Shown piece after piece: positions 1 to 8,293 of a stretch of 64,000 nt of DNA. The DNA lies in contig CAVORB010000001.1 of the NCBI GenBank assembly GCA_963698495.1, positions 1 to 64,000 on the forward strand. The letters run 5' to 3'. Under the pieces are notes generated by a model that was not told the origin of the DNA, searched no databases, and saw only the letters and a program-made list of their open reading frames with translations. Source of the stretch: CAVORB01 sp963698495. GTDB lineage: Bacteria > Pseudomonadota > Gammaproteobacteria > Chromatiales > Chromatiaceae. The position numbers were made by a program, and so were the translations under genes. How positions within the stretch are numbered: the stretch's first letter is position 1; each line of letters starts with the position of its first letter.

Positions 1-139
1 CCCCGCGCAGCGCGTCGACCGTGATCTGGAGCACCAGCCGCGGCGGCTGCACCGCTCCTGCCATGCTGAATCCTGACACCAACAACAGCCCAGTGGCCAG
101 TAAGCCGGCCTTCACGTGCAGTGATTGTTGACCGGTCAT
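1..139 (-). CDS. Alkaline-phosphatase-superfamily (type I phosphodiesterase-like) protein, N-terminal part only
   Basis: The gene runs off the left edge; only the first 46 codons are visible. An AGGAGG ribosome-binding site lies 4 nt before the ATG at 139. The product opens with a signal peptide (basic start, then a hydrophobic stretch ending near Ala-Gly-Ala). The mature part begins with PPRLVLQITVDALRG, the first beta strand and metal-binding Asp region typical of type I phosphodiesterase/nucleotide pyrophosphatase or alkaline-phosphatase-like hydrolases. An exported phosphohydrolase or sulfohydrolase is likely; the substrate cannot be inferred. It reads in the same direction as the DUF1254 genes to its right and may be co-transcribed. 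Confidence 0.6.
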   Translation of the reverse strand, partial: MTGQQSLHVKAGLLATGLLLVSGFSMAGAVQPPRLVLQITVDALRG

Positions 140-217
140 CTCGCCTCCTTTAAAGCGCGATGGCAAGTGCCGCCGCCTCGGCCACGCGGTCCGTTGTGGA
201 TCACTGGCATCTAATCT

Positions 218-1450
218 CTAACGCTTTTTCTGGTGGGATGATTGCAACACTGGCTTGGGCATCGTCCACTCGCCGCTCATGATCTCCGGCTCCGGGAGGT
301 AATAGCGCGCGGCCACGTCGAACGGGCCGGCCGGGACCTCCAGGCAGTTCAGGTCGCCTTCCTGGCACTCGACCTTAAAGTGGAAGCTGTAGGTGCCGTC
401 CTCATTCTTGACGGCGGTCGTGTTATTGATGTGGTAGCGGTCGGCGTCGTTGGGGTGGAAACGACCGGTGGTGGAGTCGTAAATGGTGACCGACCAGAAT
501 GCATTGACCGGCGGTTCTTCCGTAACCAAAACGTACTCTCCGGCTGAGCCGTCGAGGGTCGCACCGGTGTCATCGGTATACATCGACTCGTAGGCACTGT
601 GGGAAGTTGCCGGTCCGCCCCAGCCTTCCTTTGTGCCGGTGGCGAAGTTCAGATACGAGACGTCTTGACCGGGCTCCTGGCCCGGCGCCACGATCATCTC
701 GCTATACGGCACGGCCACTTTCGTCTCATCCATGCGCTTGTTGGCTTCCTGCACGACCCGCTCGTCGAAGCCACTCAGGAGATCGACTTCGGGCATCTTG
801 CTGATGGTCGGTCCCTCGATGGTGATGCCGTCGGAGACGCTGAGGGCATCGGCGAGGTCGGCGGGATCTTTCGCGTCCTTGACCTCGATCCGCACGATGA
901 CGGTCGACAGCAGCGACGGGGCTTCGACCGCCTCACCTGCGATGTTCTCGGGTTTCTCGCCGTGATAGAGCGTGTAGCTGCCGTCCGGACCGATGATATT
1001 GAGGTAGTTCGCATTGCGGTCGTCCTGGAGTTGGAACGAGGTGAACCGTTCCTTGGAGGGCGAAGTGGAGCTCAGAGTCACGGGACCATCCCCGAGGTAG
1101 ATCCACGCCTGCTTGTAGAGGGTGTCGTTGTTGCTCCGGACCACATCGTCTTCGCCGGCCTTGAGCAGCTTGCGCAGTGCCACGATCCACGTGTTCAGCT
1201 TGGCCGGGTCGCCGCCCGTATGCACCATCGCGTAGCGATAGGTCTCTTGATAGGGAAACAGCCGCAAGTACTCCGCGACCTGCGCGTCCAAGTCCGTCTC
1301 CGGGTCCTTGGCTGCGATGCTCTTTGCCTCACCAGCAGTCGTTTTGTCGTCCGCGCCAGTCGCCGTCATCGGCGCGAGAACGGCCCCGACCAAGAATGCC
1401 GTCGTGATCAGCGTCGTTGTCGTTCGCATGGTGTCACTGAAGTTCTTCAT
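218..1450 (-). CDS. Exported DUF1254/DUF1214 protein (410 aa)
   Basis: A 410-residue protein with a signal peptide (hydrophobic core about residues 13-30, Ala-rich cleavage region before ADDK). An N-terminal DUF1254 domain follows (about 55-190), with the family's NNDTLYKQAW motif, then a C-terminal DUF1214 domain (about 300-400) with NAFWSVTIYD and a PE-rich tail. No member has an agreed biochemical function; both domains are beta-rich and usually periplasmic. A GAGAG sequence precedes the ATG at 1450; an internal Met eight codons in is an alternative start. It is the last of five paralogues in a row on this strand and differs from them enough to be an old duplicate. Confidence 0.85.
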   Translation of the reverse strand: MKNFSDTMRTTTTLITTAFLVGAVLAPMTATGADDKTTAGEAKSIAAKDPETDLDAQVAEYLRLFPYQETYRYAMVHTGGDPAKLNTWIVALRKLLKAGEDDVVRSNNDTLYKQAWIYLGDGPVTLSSTSPSKERFTSFQLQDDRNANYLNIIGPDGSYTLYHGEKPENIAGEAVEAPSLLSTVIVRIEVKDAKDPADLADALSVSDGITIEGPTISKMPEVDLLSGFDERVVQEANKRMDETKVAVPYSEMIVAPGQEPGQDVSYLNFATGTKEGWGGPATSHSAYESMYTDDTGATLDGSAGEYVLVTEEPPVNAFWSVTIYDSTTGRFHPNDADRYHINNTTAVKNEDGTYSFHFKVECQEGDLNCLEVPAGPFDVAARYYLPEPEIMSGEWTMPKPVLQSSHQKKR

Positions 1451-1477
1451 GATCTCTCGTATTGCGTAGCCCGATAT

Positions 1478-2896
1478 TCAATCCACACGCGCGAGCGCTG
1501 GCGGCACCCAGCTGCCATCCAGTACGCTCTCGCGCGGCATGTAGAGGCGCAGCGCCACCTTGAACAGACCCGTCTTCGGTGCGGGCAACCAGTTGGCTTC
1601 CTTGTCCTTGCCGGGCGATTCACCCTGAATGTAGATGGTTAGCGAACCATCAGGATTCGGCGCCATGCCGCTGCGGTCTCCGATCGCATAGCGGTCCAGC
1701 GGATTGTCCACCAGGTAACCTTCGATGTCGTACAGGGTCATCGACCAGAACGCGTCCGCCGGCGGCCAGGCCCCCTTCTCGAAGGTCAGCGTATAGCGAT
1801 GCTCGCCGCTGAGCGGCTTGCCGTCGGCATCGTTCAGCGCGAGCGGATAGAAGGCATCTTCGATCACGTTGCCGCCGATGCCGACGAAGGTCCACGCGGC
1901 ACGATAGGCGTATTTCGTGCCATAGCGCCCCATGTCATAGGTCAGTCCCCACTGGTTGACCATCTTGCCGAGACTGTTCATCTCGGCCGCCATGGCCGCC
2001 TTCCCCTCGGCCACGCCCTCCTCGAGGGCCGCGACCACATCCGCACTGAGCCCTTCGGTGGAGAATGGCGCGCCCGCTGCGATGCCCAGCGGGCGCAGCT
2101 TCTCCAGCGTCGGAGCATCCTCGGCATAGGGCGGATTGGTCGCCATGAGGCGATTGAGATTGCTGAAGAATTGCTCGGCGTCGAGCGCCATCACCTGCTC
2201 GTTGACCAGGGTCTCGCCATCGGCCCCTGCCTTCAGGGGGACCATGGCCGGGGACGTGTCGGGCTTTCCCCAGGCAGACAAGGGCGTCAGCTGGTACTGG
2301 TCCTGCAGTGCGTTTACGGCGGCGTAGTCGTCAGCCCCCGCGCAGTAGGTGCGGCCACCGATGCCGCCGAGGTTGGTCGGCGAGCGCAGCAGCTCCATGC
2401 CCTCCGGAACCGTCCCCTCCCAGTCCGGCCCGGCGAGAAGAAAGATGTGTGGGTCGTCTCCACTGTGCGTTCGGGACCCGGGTGCCGCCGGCACGCCATT
2501 CCAGGCGTCGACGATCTGCATCATCCAGTAGCGGTCCCCCATGGCCGGCACGGTAAGCACGAGCGGCTCGTCCTTGAGATCGAACCAGGCGAGCGAGTAG
2601 AGGTTGTCCACGTTGAATCCGACAATCGAGCGGTTCGATGCGTCGACGAACCTTCGGTAGTGAACAAACTGGTTGATCGGTGCCCGGGTCTCCTCCGCCT
2701 GCGTCACATGGGTGCTGTAATCGATCTGTTTCTCGAACATCACCAGCGGCAGCCCGAAGAGCCAGGCGTCTTTGGCAAGGTTTCTTGCCTCAGCCGGCGT
2801 GAGCTCATCTTGTGCACAGGCGTTAGAAGATAGGGCGATTGCCATTGCGCCGATCAACGCCATGGTGAGCGGATTGTTTCTTGTCAGCGTCATCAT
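1478..2896 (-). CDS. Exported DUF1254/DUF1214 protein (472 aa)
   Basis: Long form of the family. A signal peptide (core about residues 10-28, ending in NACAQ) is followed by LTPAEARNLAKDAWLFGLPL, the start of DUF1254. The NVDNLYSLAW motif lies near residue 90, and the DUF1214 end carries DAFWSMTLYD and NPLDRYAIGD. I chose the ATG at 2896 because GGGGTAG sits just upstream; a GTG at 2917 and an ATG at 2893 are possible. It resembles the proteins at 5091 and 15906 in length and C-terminal motifs. The gap to the upstream gene is 55 bp, so co-transcription is likely. Function unknown. Confidence 0.85.
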   Translation of the reverse strand: MMTLTRNNPLTMALIGAMAIALSSNACAQDELTPAEARNLAKDAWLFGLPLVMFEKQIDYSTHVTQAEETRAPINQFVHYRRFVDASNRSIVGFNVDNLYSLAWFDLKDEPLVLTVPAMGDRYWMMQIVDAWNGVPAAPGSRTHSGDDPHIFLLAGPDWEGTVPEGMELLRSPTNLGGIGGRTYCAGADDYAAVNALQDQYQLTPLSAWGKPDTSPAMVPLKAGADGETLVNEQVMALDAEQFFSNLNRLMATNPPYAEDAPTLEKLRPLGIAAGAPFSTEGLSADVVAALEEGVAEGKAAMAAEMNSLGKMVNQWGLTYDMGRYGTKYAYRAAWTFVGIGGNVIEDAFYPLALNDADGKPLSGEHRYTLTFEKGAWPPADAFWSMTLYDIEGYLVDNPLDRYAIGDRSGMAPNPDGSLTIYIQGESPGKDKEANWLPAPKTGLFKVALRLYMPRESVLDGSWVPPALARVD

Positions 2897-2951
2897 ATTC
2901 ACTACCCCAATTCGCACTTTGTCGGCGCTACCGCATTGGCTCGCCGATCCC

Positions 2952-3998
2952 CTAGTTTGATTCCACGGGTTTCACTTCCGGGAAGGTCCAGGTGCCATCG
3001 AGAATCTCCTTCCGCGGTTGGTACAGGCGCACGGTATAGTTCCAGCCCTCGGCAATCGGCAAATGGTTGACGCTCTTGGGGTCGCCACCGAAGTGGATGG
3101 TAAAGGAGCCGTCCTCGTTGGGAGTCCCGGTCAGGCTGTTCACGCTGTAGGCATCCTCATCGTTGGGATCGAAAAAGCCGTCCTTGTTGTACAAGCTGAC
3201 CGACCAGAAGGCATCGACCGGCACATCGCTGAAGGTGAGTTCGTAGGCGCCGACCGGGAGATTGGGCTCCACGTTGAGGTAATACGCTTCTTCCTGGGGC
3301 AAGCCCCCCCAGCCCCACGCCGTGCCGATCAGGTGGCGAACCTGGTCGACATCCTCCTTGCTCCCGAAGGTGGCACCGGTGTCCGGCATGCCGCGACCCA
3401 GTTCAATCAGGGCATCGTAGGTGGTCTTGTAGCTTTCCTGGTCGTAGTTCGGATGGGTGTAGGGCTTGGCGGACGCCGCTTCGATCTTCAGTTGGTCCTG
3501 CAGGGCGTTCGCCTTGCGGATGTCCTCGGGATCGGAGGCGTCGACCAGGGTGCGCACGGAGAGATTCACATAAGGCGTCCCATACTTCTTAAGCGTCAAC
3601 TTGTGCTCGCCCGGTTTATGGATGACCTTGTTGATGTAATGGTCCTCGTTGACCACCATGATCGACATGTAGCGGTCTCCCGCGTCAGGAACGGTCAAAG
3701 TGGCGCCTTCGCTGATGTCCACCACCGCCGCACTGTAGATCGTGTCCCGGTTCATGCGGATGACCGTCTGCTTGTCCAGCGGCGTCGGTCCGCGCAGATG
3801 AAAGAACCGATTGACCCCGCCGGCCATGTCTACGATCCGGTCGAACTGGGCAGCCGTTTCCGCCCTAACAAAGTTATCGGCATTGACCGTCACGGGTTCG
3901 GCTCGGTCGTCTGCGCCTGAAGCCGACGCGGTGAATACCATCGCGAGACAAACCCCGATTGATGCGTTGGTCAAGAGGAGAGATTTCTTCGTTTTCAT
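2952..3998 (-). CDS. Exported DUF1254/DUF1214 protein, short form (348 aa)
   Basis: Short-form paralogue. The signal peptide covers about residues 1-28 (ends in ASASGADD), DUF1254 about 45-150 with RMNRDTIYSAAVVD, and DUF1214 about 240-340 with VDAFWSVSLYNKDG and PRKEILDGTWTFP. It is closest to its upstream neighbour at 4051-5079: the same length, the same QPRKEILDGTW ending, and the same shortened spacer containing GWGGLP. That makes the two a tandem duplicate pair. A weak purine-rich stretch precedes the ATG. Neither domain has a known reaction; the location is inferred to be periplasmic. Confidence 0.85.
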   Translation of the reverse strand: MKTKKSLLLTNASIGVCLAMVFTASASGADDRAEPVTVNADNFVRAETAAQFDRIVDMAGGVNRFFHLRGPTPLDKQTVIRMNRDTIYSAAVVDISEGATLTVPDAGDRYMSIMVVNEDHYINKVIHKPGEHKLTLKKYGTPYVNLSVRTLVDASDPEDIRKANALQDQLKIEAASAKPYTHPNYDQESYKTTYDALIELGRGMPDTGATFGSKEDVDQVRHLIGTAWGWGGLPQEEAYYLNVEPNLPVGAYELTFSDVPVDAFWSVSLYNKDGFFDPNDEDAYSVNSLTGTPNEDGSFTIHFGGDPKSVNHLPIAEGWNYTVRLYQPRKEILDGTWTFPEVKPVESN

Positions 3999-4050
3999 TG
4001 GTCGTTTTTCCCGTTGTTTGCGCTATGACTGATTCGACGCGCGACGCAAT

Positions 4051-5079
4051 CTATTGCGTTTCCACTGGTTCGGGAAACGCCCAGGTCCCATCGAGGATCT
4101 CTTTTCGCGGCTGATACATGCGAACGATGTAGTTCCAGCCGGGTGCGATGGGGAGGAAGTTGTCCTGCCCGGGGTCGCCTCCAAAGTGGATGGTGACGCT
4201 TCCGTCCTCGTTCTTCTTCGCGGTGACGCTGCTGTAGGAATAGGCGTCGTAGTCATTGACGATGAACATCCCTTTGTCGTCGTAGACCGTCACCGACCAG
4301 AAGGCGTCCACCGGCACGTCCTTGACCGTCAGGGCGTAGGGGGTCTTGCCATCATTCTTTTCCGGAACGCCGCTGGCGTAGGTCGAGTCCTGCGACGGCA
4401 ACCCACCCCAACCGTACGCGGCGCAAAGGAGCCAGTAGATCGGGTCGAGCTCTTCCTTTCGGCCAAAACAAGTCCCGCGGGGCGGCAAGGCGGCCGCGAC
4501 GACATTGATCTTCTCCCGCATCGCCTCGACTTCCGCCTTGTCCCAGCCGGCATACTCAAACTCACCCTGGTCCGCCTGCGCGACGGTGATGGCGTCCTGC
4601 AGGGCGTGGGCCGCCTTCACGTCCGCCTCATCGTTGGGGTCGAGAAAGGTCCGGACCAGGAGAAGCGCATATCGCGTCCCGACGGTCTCTTCGTCGAGAA
4701 CGACCTCTTGCGGGCCGTATTCCGCCCAGATCGAGTGGTCCTGGCTGACGATCATCAACGACTGGTAGCGCTCCCCCGGGTCGGGCAGGCCGATGGTCAG
4801 CGGCGAGGTCAAGTCGAAGACGCCCCAGGAATAGATCGTGTCCCGGTTGGGACGGACCGTGTCCCTGTTTGTGACGTCGTAGGCTTCCCGCACGTGGTTG
4901 AACTTCCCGAAGGCGTCCATGCTCTCGATGTAGGTCCGCATCTGGAGGTCGGTCTCCGCGCGGACGTAGTTCTTGATCGTGACCTCTGGAGAATCGGCGG
5001 CCAGCACCGAGAGACAGGGGCCGATCATCATCGCGGCGATTGATGCGATGGTGAGCGAAAGGCGTCTTGTCATATTCAT
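4051..5079 (-). CDS. Exported DUF1254/DUF1214 protein, short form (342 aa)
   Basis: Tandem sister of the gene at 2952. It has a signal peptide (hydrophobic core ending LSVLAADSP), DUF1254 with RPNRDTIYSWGVFD, the GWGGLPSQ spacer, and DUF1214 with VDAFWSVTVYDDKG and PRKEILDGTWAFP. The start at 5079 is supported by GAGG nine bases upstream; TTG 5094, ATG 5088 and ATG 5073 are in frame and possible. Its start region overlaps or abuts the stop of the upstream DUF1254 gene, so translation is probably coupled. A fragment at 15567-15910 derives from a gene of this short subtype. Confidence 0.85.
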   Translation of the reverse strand: MNMTRRLSLTIASIAAMMIGPCLSVLAADSPEVTIKNYVRAETDLQMRTYIESMDAFGKFNHVREAYDVTNRDTVRPNRDTIYSWGVFDLTSPLTIGLPDPGERYQSLMIVSQDHSIWAEYGPQEVVLDEETVGTRYALLLVRTFLDPNDEADVKAAHALQDAITVAQADQGEFEYAGWDKAEVEAMREKINVVAAALPPRGTCFGRKEELDPIYWLLCAAYGWGGLPSQDSTYASGVPEKNDGKTPYALTVKDVPVDAFWSVTVYDDKGMFIVNDYDAYSYSSVTAKKNEDGSVTIHFGGDPGQDNFLPIAPGWNYIVRMYQPRKEILDGTWAFPEPVETQ

Positions 5080-5090
5080 TGTTCTCATCC

Positions 5091-6576
5091 TCAATCCACG
5101 CGCACCACGCCCGGCATGTCGTAGCTGCCGTCGATCAACGGGGTGGAGGGGCCGTAGAAGCGGGCGGTGAACTGGAATCCGTCCTTCGGCGCGGGCAGCC
5201 AGTTCTGGCGCTGTTTCGGGTCGGTCGGCTCGTCATGCTGGACGTAGATCACCAGCTTGCCGTCCTCGGTGTGCAGCTTGCCGCGCTCGAGCATGTAGCT
5301 GTTGAGCGAATAGCGGTCGATCGGGTTGTCGTAGAAATAGCCCTCGTTGTCGTAGAGCGGCATTTCCCAGAACTCGGTCACCGGGGGCATGTCGTCCAGG
5401 TCGAAGGTGATCGTGTAGCGGTGCTCGCCCGAGAGCGGACGGCCCTCGGAGTCCTTCATGCAGAAGGTGCCGACGTGCGAGCGGGACGGCACCGGGGCGA
5501 GAACCGCAATCAGCCCGTAGCGCGCCCTCTGCCGCCAGTCGGTGTCCCGGTAATCGAGATCGCTCGAAAAATCCCATCCGTTGCGCTCGACGCCGGCGCC
5601 CTCGGCCGACAGGGCGAGCACGTCCTTTTTACCTTCCTCGATGCCTTCCTCGATCGCGGCGACGATCTCGGGTGTCAGTTGGTCGGGATCGAATGGCGAG
5701 CCGGCCTTCAGGCCGAGGCGTTCGAAGCGCGCGAGCGCGGTGATTTCCTTGTGGCCGTCGGTCTGCTTGGTGAAGCTGGGGTCGTTCAACACGAGACTGA
5801 CCCAGCGCAGGAAGTCCACGCCGCTGAGCTTCCCGGGCTCCGCGACCATCTCCATGCCGGGATAGGTGGGATACGCTCCCTTGACCATCGGTACATCCTC
5901 CGCCTTGACGTCCTTTCGGCCCGCCGCGATCCAGGCGCTGAGCGACATGACGGTGAAGCGGTCCTGGATGCCGTTGACGAGGGCGAGGTCCTCGGGGGTG
6001 TCGTCGGTGAGCGCAACCCGCGCGAGCACCCCGGCGAAGTCCGATGGCGAGCGTACGATGTCGGCGCCGACGAAACCGTCGGGCAGGTCGCCACTCCAGT
6101 TCGGGCCGATCAACAAGCGCCGCACCGGGCCGGGCGGGTCGAACTGGCTGCCGATCATGTGCCACCAGCGGGCATAATTGTCGTGGAACTGGACGCTCCA
6201 GTAACGGTCCTTGACCTCGGCGACCGTGACGACAGCAGGTTCCTTCGACAGATCGAGAAAGCCGACGCCGTAGAGCGTGGTGGCGTTGGGCGTGGTGGCG
6301 ATGCGCGGCAGGGCCTTCATCGGGCTGCGGTCCCAGCTCAGGCGGTTGACACCCACGAGCTTCGGGCTCTTCTCGTTCTGGACGAAGTTGTAGCGCAGGT
6401 GATAGATCGCGACCGGATGCATGCCCCAGAGGAACGCTTCCTTCGCGATTTCCTTGGCCTCGGCGGCGGTGAGCGTCGTCATCGGCGCAGGTTGCCGTCA
6501 TGGGCGCGATCAAGGCCCCGACGAGCAATGCCACAGCGATCAAGGTCGTTTTCGCCGTGGTTTTTCTCTTCTTCAT
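5091..6576 (-). CDS. DUF1254/DUF1214 protein, signal peptide and body in different frames
   Basis: The body (5091-6482, 463 codons) is a complete DUF1254/DUF1214 protein beginning MTTLTAAEAKEIAKEAF, with NATTLYGVGFLD and NPIDRYSLNSYM motifs. Its ATG at 6482 has no ribosome-binding site. In the next frame an ATG at 6576 encodes MKKRKTTAKTTLIAVALLVG and so on to TATCADDD, a signal peptide closely resembling that of the gene at 218. Removing one base near 6484 joins the two into 494 residues, matching the long paralogues (472 and 484). So the gene is either frameshifted in the cell, read as a cytoplasmic short form, or carries a sequencing error. It is the first gene of the five-gene run. Confidence 0.8.
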
Positions 6577-6833
6577 GGTGTTTTCTCTTAAGTCGGTGCC
6601 GGTAGTGTGCGAAATTCCGCTGTTTCGACGGGTTCTCTCTGGCGGGAAGAGAAAGGACCAGCGCGGCGTCGGGAGCTCCAGCACGCGGATGTAACAGAAC
6701 GCGCGCTGCTTCGGATCGAAATCGGGGTCCTTTCAGTACGCCATCATGAGGGCGTCACCGATGCTGCTTGAGCAGAATAGGCTCAACGCCTATCTGCCCA
6801 AGCAGGCTGGTCAAAGGCTAATGCCTGAGAGCA

Positions 6834-7046
6834 CTAGCAGTTATAAATGCCCACGGCGCAACGCCGCACCGTGCGACGCCCCACCCCGGCAACACTCACT
6901 GGTGTGAGCGGACGCCCGACGACGGCTTCGGCCGTCGGGATCAAACTGTGAACACCGGGGACTGAAAGCCGCTCGCCAAGCTCGGCGCCGCCAATCACGA
7001 TGAGCCCGGCAATCAGGATGACACCAAAGCGTTTCGATACCTTCAT
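6834..7046 (-). CDS. Small secreted or membrane-anchored protein (70 aa)
   Basis: A 70-residue protein with an N-terminal hydrophobic segment (about residues 7-22), then a short mature part ending VVGRPLTPVSVAGV plus an Arg-rich stretch and two Cys. Its ATG overlaps the stop codon of the DUF2092 gene (ATGA), so translation is coupled. I recall this VVGRPLTPVSVAG signature in small conserved proteins next to DUF2092 genes, but no function is known to me. The 257 bp between it and the start of the DUF1254 gene hold no gene I can support. Confidence 0.7.
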   Translation of the reverse strand: MKVSKRFGVILIAGLIVIGGAELGERLSVPGVHSLIPTAEAVVGRPLTPVSVAGVGRRTVRRCAVGIYNC

Positions 7047-7846
7047 TGGGCTTCTCCTATCTTGAAATGTGCCGGTAATACATCCGTACCCTTGAGATCC
7101 TTCGGGTCGACCTTCTTGGCATCCGTTGGGTTCGTGAAGCTGAAATCGGTTGCTGCGACCTCATCGCCCGCCTTCCAGTCCCTGATCTGAATGCTGTACT
7201 GCGGTTCACCGTCCATGAACGTGGAGCTGATGACGTATCGGCACGGATAGGGACGGTCCCCTTGAGCGATCCAGATCTGCCAATCGACTTCCTTTGCACG
7301 AAAAGCGAGGTAATCGCATTCGACACCGCCGATCACGCCGCTGCCGAGGTCCTTGACGTCGACGACGTCCAACATCAGCGCCTCGTAGGGGTCCGACAAC
7401 AGCAGATCCGCGGCAGGGAGGGGCCGATTTTGCTTGCGCAACTCATCGACCAGGTTGTCGACCGTGCCAGGCACCTCCTGCTGCGCGTAGATGTTCAGGT
7501 TCTTGCCCAGCACAGTCAGCGTCTTACCGTCAAAGGACATCTCGACATCCGCGTGCCCACCGGAGCGTGTGGCGTGGATCTTGTCGGGCCGATTGAGTGC
7601 GAGCGCGCCTGAGCTCGCCAGCGCGAGTTTCTGTCCGTCTTTCGTAATAACCTCGAGGATGGCGTCGTACTCGAATGAGATGGCCTGCTGCGCCGCCAAG
7701 TAATCGGACATGGCCTTGAGTAGCCGCTTGGCATCTGCCTCATCGGCACTGACACCCGTGGATGTCACCAATGAAACGGTCATGGCCAACGCCATAGCGG
7801 ACAGGCTGCGTAGGGATCGCTTAGCGTGCATGCGTGATGTCTTCAT
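7043..7846 (-). CDS. DUF2092 domain exported protein (267 aa)
   Basis: The protein starts MKTSRMHAKRSLRS, has a signal peptide ending TGVSADEAD, and continues as a DUF2092 protein: LLKAMSDYLAAQQAISFEYD, then a beta-rich LolA/LppX-like fold with a typical DLLLSDPYEALM region. The LolA-like fold suggests lipid or hydrophobic-ligand handling in the periplasm; that is family-level inference. I chose the ATG at 7846 over upstream in-frame codons because the signal peptide begins there and a tiny upstream frame ends in an AAATGA overlap with it. It is coupled to the 70-residue gene downstream. Confidence 0.8.
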   Translation of the reverse strand: MKTSRMHAKRSLRSLSAMALAMTVSLVTSTGVSADEADAKRLLKAMSDYLAAQQAISFEYDAILEVITKDGQKLALASSGALALNRPDKIHATRSGGHADVEMSFDGKTLTVLGKNLNIYAQQEVPGTVDNLVDELRKQNRPLPAADLLLSDPYEALMLDVVDVKDLGSGVIGGVECDYLAFRAKEVDWQIWIAQGDRPYPCRYVISSTFMDGEPQYSIQIRDWKAGDEVAATDFSFTNPTDAKKVDPKDLKGTDVLPAHFKIGEAQ

Positions 7847-7893
7847 TTCAGTGCGCCTCTTCGAGTCGAAATTCCCCAACGGGTGGTTTTCAT
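7843..7893 (-). other. 16-codon leader frame coupled to the DUF2092 gene
   Basis: GGAGACAGAAG precedes an ATG at 7893 that opens MKTTRWGISTRRGALK and then stops. The TGA overlaps the ATG of the DUF2092 gene by ATGA geometry. The ribosome-binding site is better than anything directly before the DUF2092 start, so this could be a leader that delivers ribosomes to it. It may be a chance frame. Confidence 0.35.
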
Positions 7894-8239
7894 CTTCTGT
7901 CTCCTGTGGTGTGAGCGTTGCCAAGAGGCGGATGGATGCCCCCGCCTCCTCGGGAGTCCACTCCTGGATCAAGCAGGTCAGCCTGCATCAATCATCGTCC
8001 GGCGAGCGCTTGAATACGGGCCGCTCGTCCTGCAGGTTCTTGTTCATGGTGTCCTCTTTTGGGTCGCGGTCTTCAATCCGCACATTGGATCGTCGGCGGC
8101 ATCCAGTCGCCATCTCCCGAACGCCTAGTGTTTACCGCAACTAAGGTTATCGCGGCGGCGAAGATCGGACTCCCAATGGCGTAACAGGTGAGATGAGAAC
8201 ACCGCATCATGTCATTAATCAATTTTTTCATTTGAATGA
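7894..8239. other. Upstream region of the DUF2092 gene with tiny frames, no recognised gene
   Basis: On the minus strand AGAGGA precedes an ATG at 8047 opening a 19-codon frame (MNKNLQDERPVFKRSPDDD, stop at 7988). A second short frame overlaps its stop by TGATG and runs to the leader ATG at 7893. I recognise neither product. The rest, up to the hairpin at 8240, is noncoding as far as I can see. Confidence 0.4.
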
Positions 8240-8267
8240 TCGAGGACCAAAAGGATTTGGTCCTCGA
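8240..8267 (-). terminator. Perfect 12-bp hairpin after the arylsulfatase gene
   Basis: Arms TCGAGGACCAAA and TTTGGTCCTCGA with a 4-base loop, 26 bp past the sulfatase stop codon. Reading the minus strand, an A/T-rich tract follows but there is no clean U-run, so termination may be weak or the hairpin may act in mRNA stability. Confidence 0.55.
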
Positions 8268-8293
8268 CATAAATTGCGATCCTTAGCTGGATC

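Noticed and set aside
5067..6605. 512-codon plus-strand frame opposite the DUF1254 gene
   Set aside because: Antisense shadow of a gene with clear family motifs; no ribosome-binding site or recognisable protein.
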